Shown: piece after piece, positions 45,776 to 52,869 of the stretch
Layout: each line of letters begins with the position of its first letter
Numbering within the stretch: the first letter of the stretch is position 1
NCBI RefSeq assembly: GCF_000243415.2
Contig: NZ_KI912270.1
Coordinates: 5,289,837 to 5,353,836, forward strand
Length of the DNA: 64,000 bases
Direction of reading: 5' to 3'
DNA from: Mycolicibacterium tusciae JS617
GTDB lineage: Bacteria; Actinomycetota; Actinomycetes; Mycobacteriales; Mycobacteriaceae
The notes under the pieces: model-generated
What the model was told of the DNA's origin: nothing
What the model saw: only the letters and a program-made list of their open reading frames with translations
Database searches by the model: none
Program-made: the position numbers and the translations under genes

Positions 45776-46627
45776 CCCCGAACCGCAAGCGCCGCGCCGT
45801 CACGGCGCTGCGCGACCGGTTCGGGGTTTCCGAGCGCCGCGCCTGCACAGTGGTTGGCCTGCACCGTTCCACGATGCGCCTGACACCGCCGCCGATCACC
45901 ACCGAGGAGGCCGAGTTGCGCGCCTGGCTGCGCCGGTTCTCCACTGACCGGCCCCGCTGGGGATGGCGGCGGGCAGGCCAAGATGGCCCGCCGAGCCGGC
46001 TGGCAGGTCAACAACAAGCGCATCCGTCGTCTGTGGCGCGAGGAGGGCCTCCGCGTCCCGCAGCGCCGCAAGAAGAAGCGTCTGACCGGTATCGGTATCG
46101 CCGTGGGCGCGATGTCACCGATTCGTCCGAACGTCATCTGGGCGATGGACTTCCAGTTCGACACCACCGCCGATGGCCGCACCTTGAAGATGTTGAACGT
46201 CATCGACGAGTTCACCCGCGAAGCCCTCGCGATCGAAGTCGATCGTGGCATCGACGCCGACGGCGTCGTCGACGTGCTGGATCGCCTGGCTCTGCACCAC
46301 GGTGCGCCGCACTACGTGCGCTTCGACAACGGTCCCGAGTTCGTGGCCCACGCGGTCAGTGATTGGTGCCGATTCAACAGTGCTGGTTCACTTTTCATCG
46401 ATCCGGGCTCGCCTTGGCAGAACGCCTGGATCGAGTCGTTCAACGGCAGGCTTCGTGATGAACTGCTCAACTCATGGCGCTTCGACTCGCTCCTGGAAGC
46501 CCGCGTGATCATCGAGGACTGGCGGGTCGACTACAACGCCAACAGGCCCCACTCCGCCCATGGCGAGCTCACCCCTGCCGAGTTCGCTCTACAGTGGACC
46601 ACGACCCACCAACCCCAAGTCGCATAG
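45760..46627 (+). pseudogene. IS3 transposase OrfB with a one-base frameshift
   Basis: The first part reads LTPNRKRRAVTALRDRFGVS to RPRWGWRRAG, then slips. The next frame resumes as MARRAGWQVNNKRIRRLWRE and runs to 46627 with the DDE residues (AMDFQFDT, RFDNGPEFV, ESFNGRLRDE). One extra G near 45978 (GCAGGCCAAG for GCAGCCAAG) explains the break. The element is probably not autonomous. Confidence 0.83.
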
Positions 46628-46925
46628 CGACTGGACCACCAAACGGGTCCCCCTCACCATACACCCGTACCGGTGAACTGGGATTCTCTGATCTGTCTCG
46701 CGCCGGCTATATCGGCGCTTGTCCCACGAACCACATCCATTCCTACAGCCATAGCCGCGCCGCACAATCGCACGGACAGGCGGGTAGTCCGCCCAATGGT
46801 CAGAAACGGAGGCGATCCCGCGCAGAGGTCGATGTTGCCCTGATTGAGCACGCCGCGCACCGGCCCACCCCTCGGTCTCGGGGAAGACGATGACCGCGAC
46901 GTCGTAGCCGACGATAGTGGCAGAG

Positions 46926-49394
46926 TCAGGCCGGCACGAAGTCCGAGTAGGTGTGCGTCATCGACGGCACCGCCGTGGCGGTGATACGCACACCGCGTCC
47001 GCGAACCACCGCGACGAAACTGGCGCCGGCATCAACCGGCGCAGGAACGATGTGGGGTTCGGGACTGTCTTCGACCTCGACATGGGTTACACCGAATGGC
47101 CTCAGTGCGATCATTGCGAGGCGTCCGCCTGAGGTATTGGTGAAGCGATACCGATTCGCCCCCAGCGGGATTGCTGACCAAGGTCGGCCGGCTGCAGCGT
47201 CCAGCCGGTAGGACTCCAGGTCCTCACGAACTTGACCGGCCAACTCGGTCTGACCAGATCTCTCGAAGTAGTCGAGGGCCGCCTCAAGGTTCGGAATGCC
47301 TTCGGCGAAACGCCGGATCTGGCACTGCGTCTGCCCGAGGTTGTTGGCGATGTCCGCCCAGCCCGAAACGTTGCCACGCTCCTTATAAATCTCGGCCGCC
47401 TCTTGAAGCAGTTCGATCGCTTCCTCTAGATACGCCTGGTTGTCCTCGATTCGCGCCAGGCGGGCGAGAACTGCGCCGAGATTCTTACCTGCGCTGGCGA
47501 TTCCGGGTTTGTCGTCTAGATCGCGGCAGATGGCAACCGCTTCCCGTAGCGGTGGAAGCGCCTCGGGGTACCGCTCGGCTTTCCCCAGCGCGCCGCCGAT
47601 GTTGCTCAAAGCACTTGCTTCGCCGCGGCGGTTCGGCGGATCAGATTCCCGACAGGCTCGTACATCTTCCCAATAGATTTCGACGACTTCGTCGACGTCC
47701 CGGCCTTGATCGAGGTAGACGTTTCCCATGTTGGTGCGCGCAGCAATTGCCACACCGTCAACCCCGGCTTCCTCGGCGACCTCGGCGGCCCGCCGAAACG
47801 CTTCGAGCGCGTCGTCGAACTGGCGCATCTTCCGAAGAGCGGAACCGTAGTGGTTCAGTACGCACGCCGCATAGTGTCGGTTCTGCGCCTCGGGGACAAG
47901 TGATGCACCAACGACCGCGACGTCGTGGAATTCTTTGAGCCAGTGCCGCTGTGATCCCAATATCTCGCCGAGCCCGACCGCTAATGCCAGCATTAACTCG
48001 CGGTACTCGGGCTCGGCGCGCCTCGCGACCGCCAGGACGATGGCAACTGCCGTGGTGCGCTCCTCCTCGAACCAGGCAGCTGCGTGTTGTGCTGTAGGAA
48101 AGAATTTCTTGTTGTTGTCGTTCGGCACTCCCGTGAGCCAGTCGGCCGCAGCTCCGACACCCAAGAGGTATTTCACAACGATTACCTTCAACGCCCGCTC
48201 AGCGTCCTCGGGTTGCTCCGCCGACAACTCGGCCGAGTACAAGCGGATCAGGTCGTGCATGCTCCAGCGGTTGCGCACGTGCTGCTGGATGAGGTGACTG
48301 CGGACCAAAGTCATGAGTTGCGGCCGCACCGCAGTGTGTGATGCAGAGATCAGCCAGCCGGCCGCTACCAGGCCTACGTCGCCTCCGGGGACGACGGACA
48401 GCAGACGGAACAGGCGCTTCAAGTTGTCGGGCAATCTCTTGTAGGACAACGCAAACGCGGCCCGCACGGAGAGGTCTGTGCCGTAGTCCAGGCTGTTGAG
48501 CCTGTCCTCCTCGCTGGCTAGCTCCTCGACCACCTCGACGATCGGCCGGTCGGGTTCATCGGCAAGGAGTGCGGCCACGATCTGCAGTGCCAGCGGCAAG
48601 TGGTCACAGAGTTCGGCTAACCGCAGCGTGGCCTGCGGAGCCTGAGTCAGTCGCCCATCGTCCGGAGTGCGGGCGCGGACCGCGCTGATCAGAAGTTCGA
48701 CCGCTTCGTCGGAACCCATCACGTCGACGTCGACGACTTTTGGCTTCGGTATGTGGCCGAACGTTTCCCGCGTCGTTACGGCGACTCGATGGATGGGACT
48801 GGCGGGCCGTAGTGGGTCGAACTGCGATGGATCGCTTGCGTTATCCAGCCAAAGCAGTACCGATTTTCCTTCCGCTGCGAGCTCGTTGAGCCGCTGCTGA
48901 TACTGGATAGCCTGCTCGGCCGGATCGGCAGCGATCGCGGAGTCCTCGACCCCGAGCAGGATCAACAGTTTCGACAACACCACCGCGGGCTGCACCCGAT
49001 CGTTGGAATCATCCGCGTAACCACGCAGATCGACAAAGAGAGCATGGTCGAACCGCCCGGCAGCAGCGGCAGCGGTCGCGGCCTGCCGCACCAGCGCCGT
49101 TTTCCCCGCCCCAGGGGGTCCGCTCACCACGACGATGCTGCTGCTCGGGTCACGGTCCGCGCCAGACAACAGATCAGCGATCCGCATCAGTTCGGATTGG
49201 CGGCCGACGAACGGCGTGGGTTCGACCACCAACGCGTCGAGAGGGAGGACGGTTGTGGCGGCCTGCAATTCGGCCAAGCCATCGATGATCACCTGATCAA
49301 TGCGATAGGCGGCCACACCCCCGTCCCTCGCGTTGATATAGATGTTCCGGGCACCACCGTCGTCGCCCCGGCGGCCCTCCGCCTCCTCGGTCAA
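46926..49394 (-). CDS. STAND/NLR-type NTPase with TPR repeats
   Basis: 822 residues. Residues about 17-37 hold NIYINARDGGVAAYRIDQV, a motif repeated in the partner encoded next. An NB-ARC-type NTPase follows: PFVGRQSELMRI, Walker A GPPGAGKTALV (92-102), Walker B VLLWLDNASD, the GLPLAL-like DHLPLALQIVAALLA. From about 540 come TPRs (NHYGSALRKMRQFDDALEAF; NIGGALGKAERYPEALPPLR; NNLGQTQCQIRRFAEGIPNL). Its TTG start overlaps the membrane partner's stop (TTGA). Prokaryotic NLRs of this plan sense phage or stress and trigger an effector. Confidence 0.87.
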   Translation of the reverse strand: MTEEAEGRRGDDGGARNIYINARDGGVAAYRIDQVIIDGLAELQAATTVLPLDALVVEPTPFVGRQSELMRIADLLSGADRDPSSSIVVVSGPPGAGKTALVRQAATAAAAAGRFDHALFVDLRGYADDSNDRVQPAVVLSKLLILLGVEDSAIAADPAEQAIQYQQRLNELAAEGKSVLLWLDNASDPSQFDPLRPASPIHRVAVTTRETFGHIPKPKVVDVDVMGSDEAVELLISAVRARTPDDGRLTQAPQATLRLAELCDHLPLALQIVAALLADEPDRPIVEVVEELASEEDRLNSLDYGTDLSVRAAFALSYKRLPDNLKRLFRLLSVVPGGDVGLVAAGWLISASHTAVRPQLMTLVRSHLIQQHVRNRWSMHDLIRLYSAELSAEQPEDAERALKVIVVKYLLGVGAAADWLTGVPNDNNKKFFPTAQHAAAWFEEERTTAVAIVLAVARRAEPEYRELMLALAVGLGEILGSQRHWLKEFHDVAVVGASLVPEAQNRHYAACVLNHYGSALRKMRQFDDALEAFRRAAEVAEEAGVDGVAIAARTNMGNVYLDQGRDVDEVVEIYWEDVRACRESDPPNRRGEASALSNIGGALGKAERYPEALPPLREAVAICRDLDDKPGIASAGKNLGAVLARLARIEDNQAYLEEAIELLQEAAEIYKERGNVSGWADIANNLGQTQCQIRRFAEGIPNLEAALDYFERSGQTELAGQVREDLESYRLDAAAGRPWSAIPLGANRYRFTNTSGGRLAMIALRPFGVTHVEVEDSPEPHIVPAPVDAGASFVAVVRGRGVRITATAVPSMTHTYSDFVPA

Positions 49395-49732
49395 GACTCT
49401 TTGCGCTTCCCGCGCCTCCGCGACTCCCCGATGTGCACTTCACCCATGTGATACGCGGCCGCCGAACCATGGTCGGCGTTGATCGATATGTTGGCCCCTT
49501 CACCGGACGCTGTCTGTTGCCCCACGGCCCCGCCCCGCACCGCCTGGCTCGCAGCTCGCGAGTCGCGCTCTCTCTTGACCAGGACGCCGCTCGCTATCCC
49601 GGCCACAATTGCCACCCCGAGGAGAAGCCACTCCCACCAGACTGTGCCGCTGCTCGTCAGGAAGGCACCCGCAAAAGTCAATCCCACTGCCGAAACCACC
49701 GCCAGCGTCGCCGACGCCCAAACCCGCATCAT
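49391..49732 (-). CDS. Two-helix membrane protein, candidate effector partner of the NLR
   Basis: 113 residues. Two membrane helices (about 7-27 and 32-51) are followed by a charged cytoplasmic tail. Residues 81-99 read NISINADHGSAAAYHMGEV, the counterpart of the NLR N-terminal motif (11 of 21 positions identical). In bacterial amyloid-signalling pairs, the effector carries such a motif at its C terminus and the NLR at its N terminus, so NLR activation nucleates the effector. A membrane-damaging role is inferred. Confidence 0.75.
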   Translation of the reverse strand: MMRVWASATLAVVSAVGLTFAGAFLTSSGTVWWEWLLLGVAIVAGIASGVLVKRERDSRAASQAVRGGAVGQQTASGEGANISINADHGSAAAYHMGEVHIGESRRRGKRKES

Positions 49733-50003
49733 TCGATCCCCCGCTACCGCTCAGATCGCACCCAGAGTCATACCTAGAGGTTCGCACTCACTACTGGCGA
49801 TCCGCCAGACGATCAGGGACACCGGCGTGTCTCACCACCGTGTTAGCACTCGCCCCTTGCGCGCTTGCGGCTTCAACCTGAAGTCCGTTGGGAGTCACCT
49901 GTGAGATTTTAAGGTCCGGTGTGAGTATCTACAGCGGCGGCCTGTAGATAGCCAAACTCTATGACATGCCCCCGTGCCCGATCTGCGGCCACGCTGTGCC
50001 TCC

Positions 50004-51251
50004 TCAAATAGTGGATTGGTCGAGCAGGGAATCGACGGTCGCCAACACCGCCGCGGCGCCGTCGTCTTGATGGATTCGGTTGGCGAGTTGTTGTGTGTTG
50101 TCACGAAGTTGATGGTCGGTGACGGCGATGTGGATGGCGTCGGCGAGGCGCTGAGCGGTGAGGTGGCGCTGCGCGATGGTGGCGGCGCTGACTTGCAGTT
50201 GCTGTAGTCGTTGCGCCCAGAAGGGCTGATCACCCATCGGTCCGGGCAGAGCGATACTGGGGACACCGGCGCGCAGACTGGCTGCCGTCGTTCCGGCGCC
50301 GCAGTGATGCGCGATCGCGGCCATCTGCGGGAAGAGCCAGTCGTGAGGTGCTTCACCGACGGTCAAGACGTCATCGCCGACGACGTCCAGACCCGCCCAG
50401 CCGGACTGCACAATGCCTCGCACGCCGGCTAAGCGCAGGGCTTGGCTGACCACGCGCGACAGGTGCTGGGCCTGCTGTTCGGTGGGGGTCGTGCTACCAA
50501 AACCGATCAGCACCGGTGCCGGACCAGCGGCCAGGAAGTCGGTCAGGACGCTTGGCGGTTCCCACTCGGCGACTGACGCGGGCCACCAGTAGCCCACCAC
50601 CTCCAGCCCGGGCCGCCAGTCCGCCGGTCGCGGTAGGACGTGCGGTGAATAGCCGTGCAGCACCGGCCATTGCGCTTGTGTGCGGGCTTGCCGCAAGGCT
50701 CGTGTTGACGTCTCGGGCAGGCCGAGATCGCGGCGAAAGCCAGCGACGACCCGCCGGTAGACGCGGTCGATGACCCAGGCGCCGGCATCTGATGCTGCCC
50801 GGTTACCGAGGGAACCGGCCGACCAGGCGCCCAGCACGGTCGGCGGATAGGCCGCGGTCGCTGAAATGGGTTGCATGCGAACCCCTATCGAGGGGATGCC
50901 TTTCGCCTCGGCTAGTGGATGACCCGCGAGCTCTGCGAGCGGCGGGAGCAGCAGAGCATCGGCGGGTTCGTCTTGCAGTGCCGAAATGATCGCCTGCCCC
51001 ATCTCGCGCATCCCGCGTGGCCCGAACAGTGACACAAACGCTTTCGCTGGATTGTCAGGGCGGTCGGCGCCGGGGGTGAAGTCCACCGGCATCTCGCGAA
51101 ACTCCAGACCACAGCCGGTGATCAACTCCTTGAACGGTGTGAAGGCGGCCATCACGACCCGATGACCCGCCTGTTGCAGTCGCGCGCCAACCCCGGTCAA
51201 CGGTGCGACGTCGCCGCGGCTGCCGACGGCGGCGATGGCGATGGTGCTCAT
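50004..51251 (-). CDS. UDP-glycosyltransferase-like protein (GT1, MGT family)
   Basis: 415 residues with two Rossmann-like halves. N-terminal IAAVGSRGDVAPLTGVGARL and C-terminal GFGSTTP and HHCGAGTTAASLRAGVPSI (the donor-binding PSPG-like block with HxGAGT) are typical of bacterial sterol/macrolide glycosyltransferases. It adds a sugar to a lipid or small molecule; substrate unknown. The ATG overlaps the TetR stop codon (ATGA), so both are co-expressed and an inducing ligand is probably its substrate. Confidence 0.88.
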   Translation of the reverse strand: MSTIAIAAVGSRGDVAPLTGVGARLQQAGHRVVMAAFTPFKELITGCGLEFREMPVDFTPGADRPDNPAKAFVSLFGPRGMREMGQAIISALQDEPADALLLPPLAELAGHPLAEAKGIPSIGVRMQPISATAAYPPTVLGAWSAGSLGNRAASDAGAWVIDRVYRRVVAGFRRDLGLPETSTRALRQARTQAQWPVLHGYSPHVLPRPADWRPGLEVVGYWWPASVAEWEPPSVLTDFLAAGPAPVLIGFGSTTPTEQQAQHLSRVVSQALRLAGVRGIVQSGWAGLDVVGDDVLTVGEAPHDWLFPQMAAIAHHCGAGTTAASLRAGVPSIALPGPMGDQPFWAQRLQQLQVSAATIAQRHLTAQRLADAIHIAVTDHQLRDNTQQLANRIHQDDGAAAVLATVDSLLDQSTI

Positions 51252-51877
51252 CGCGGGCCTCGCACGACGCGGCCGAAAATTTCCACGAGGTCCTCGCCGT
51301 AGCGGTGGGCGTCAAAGTTGGGGTCCTGCATGAGTTTCTCCACGAGTGCGTTTCCGGCACCGCTCAGTGCGGTCGCGACGGAGTCGACCGGGAAATCCCC
51401 GAACTCCCCGCTGTCTTGGCCGGATCGCAGAATCGGGGCGGCATCCAGCGCTGCCAATTCCTCAGCGAGCGCCGGGTTGAGCCCCAACTCTTTGAACGAA
51501 CGCCCGTCGTTGGGTCGGTAACTCGAAGCGAGCTGGCTCAGCGCGGCCAGGTGGATTCGGTGCGCATCGAAGTACCTGACCGTCGCCCGGATGTAGGCGT
51601 TGAGCTTTCCGGTCGCGGTCGACTCGGCCTCCACTGCGGGCACCACCGCGGCCAGCGCCGAGCGATACATCTGCTCGATGATCGCCTCGACCAGGTTGTC
51701 TTTCGTGCCGAAGTGATAGAGCACCGCACTCATCGCGACGCCAACTCGATCGGCGATCTTGCGGATCGAGGTCTGAGCCCATCCCACATCGGCGATCACC
51801 TCGATCGCGCAGTCCACGATCTGGGAGCGGCGTGCGGCCTGGGTAAAGGTCGGGGCTTTCGCACTTCCTGATCGCAT
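51248..51877 (-). CDS. TetR-family regulator
   Basis: 209 residues. The N-terminal HTH (IVDCAIEVIADVGWAQTSIR, KIADRVGVAMSAVLYHFGTK) is standard TetR; the C-terminal ligand domain is helical. It heads the glycosyltransferase operon and probably binds AGATCATGTGATCT 12 bp upstream of its start. Confidence 0.88.
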   Translation of the reverse strand: MRSGSAKAPTFTQAARRSQIVDCAIEVIADVGWAQTSIRKIADRVGVAMSAVLYHFGTKDNLVEAIIEQMYRSALAAVVPAVEAESTATGKLNAYIRATVRYFDAHRIHLAALSQLASSYRPNDGRSFKELGLNPALAEELAALDAAPILRSGQDSGEFGDFPVDSVATALSGAGNALVEKLMQDPNFDAHRYGEDLVEIFGRVVRGPR

Positions 51878-51888
51878 AATCGAAGTTT

Positions 51889-51902
51889 AGATCATGTGAT
51901 CT
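51889..51902. promoter_or_regulatory. Candidate TetR operator
   Basis: AGATCATGTGATCT, perfect 6-bp arms, lies directly before the TetR gene. Confidence 0.5.
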
Positions 51903-51955
51903 GTAGCCGCGAGGTGGGGCCGTGCTGGACCGGGCCGGTGCTGGAGAAGGGTGAT

Positions 51956-52105
51956 TCATAGTAAGGGTGGTTCCTCGCCGGTAGTCGACGGGTCGGGTGC
52001 GTGGACGAATTTGAGCATCCGCTGGTCCCGGATCCCGAGTCTGTTGCGCAGGACGACAGGAGCGTCCGGCCAGAAGTAATCCTCCCAGCTGCGGTGGTCG
52101 TTCAC
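51956..52105 (-). pseudogene. Truncated Fic toxin, N-terminal stub
   Basis: GTG 52105 overlaps the antitoxin stop. The stub reads SWEDYFWPDAPVVLRNRLGI, the usual start of Fic/Doc-type AMP-transferases, and then breaks off after about 35 residues into unrelated codons ending at TGA 51956. The HPFxxGNGR catalytic block is absent. The TetR/glycosyltransferase region follows, so a rearrangement removed the rest. Confidence 0.7.
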
Positions 52106-52296
52106 CTACGCAGCTGCGAGCTGCCCGCGAAGTGGGCGATGATCGCCTCGGCGGCCTCGTCGCCGGTGAGTTCGCCGCGGCCCATCGCGTCGGTGACTTC
52201 GCGGGTGAATGGGTCCAATTCGTGCCCGGCAAGCGCCAGCGCGGTCTCAGTGACCGTCGCAGCTTCCTGCGCCGCTGCGCTCGTTGGATCCGTCAT
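52102..52296 (-). CDS. VbhA-like Fic antitoxin
   Basis: 64 residues, with ALAGHELDPFTREVTDAMGR and ELTGDEAAEAIIAHF, as in antitoxins that inhibit Fic proteins through a helix placed in the active site. Its cognate toxin is only a stub, so it is an orphan. Confidence 0.75.
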   Translation of the reverse strand: MTDPTSAAAQEAATVTETALALAGHELDPFTREVTDAMGRGELTGDEAAEAIIAHFAGSSQLRR

Positions 52297-52617
52297 CCAC
52301 AGCAGTTTATCGGCCGGCCACCGGACGTCCGGGACATCACAATCGTCCGACTATGCCCCTGCACATTGCGCACGCGCGCACTAATACCCGCCCCGACGGC
52401 GCGGTGTGTCAATTGCCGACCAGTGAGTGGAGCCCCGCACCCATAAAGACCGGCTAATGCGCACAGTGCGCCGCCCGACCACCGTGGTTGGAGGACGTCG
52501 GGCTGTGGGCAGGATCAGCCTGGGTTGTGATCCAGTGCTAGCGACTGGCGTTAGTGTCCGCTTTTGAGAAACCGAAACAACGTCACCCACTACCCAAACG
52601 ATTGGTTACATGTTGTC
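52297..52617. other. Intergenic stretch between the VbhA-like gene and parD copy 2
   Basis: About 320 bases with divergent gene starts at both ends. It must hold both promoters. No ORF with coding character; a decayed ParD operator (CCAAACGATTGG) is near 52596. Confidence 0.4.
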
Positions 52618-52869
52618 GTGGGTAAGAACACCTCGTTCAGTCTCGATGAGCACTACAGCGCGTTCATCGAGCAAGAAGTCACCTCGGGCCGCTATCGGTC
52701 GGCCAGCGACGTGGTACGCACCGCTCTGCGGCTGCTCGAAGATCGCGAAACGCGGTTGCGCGCACTGCGCCAGGCGCTTGTCGACGGTGAACGCGGTGGG
52801 GAGTCGACACCGTTCGATTTCGACGAGTTCGTTGCACGCAAGCGGCCGCCGGTACATCACTCACGGTGA
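52618..52869 (+). CDS. parD: ParD-type antitoxin, copy 2
   Basis: 83 residues from GTG 52618, differing from copy 1 by only a few residues (RTALRLL for RAALRLL; DFDEF for DVDEF; a changed tail PPVHHSR). It is inverted relative to copy 1. Its toxin partner is ruined, so it may persist as an orphan antitoxin that could neutralise the copy-1 toxin. Confidence 0.85.
   Translation: MGKNTSFSLDEHYSAFIEQEVTSGRYRSASDVVRTALRLLEDRETRLRALRQALVDGERGGESTPFDFDEFVARKRPPVHHSR

Larger units (their letters stand above)
45413..46658. mobile_element. Second IS3-family element with frameshifted orfB
   Basis: Left end TGAGCCCGTCGTAGTGGTCC and right end (reverse complement) TGAGGGGGACCCGTTTGGTG are related, both leading into GGTCCAGTC; the right copy has a few extra bases. 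No clear target duplication is seen. It carries orfA (intact) and orfB (one frameshift), and differs from the IS3 element at 21254. Confidence 0.78.
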
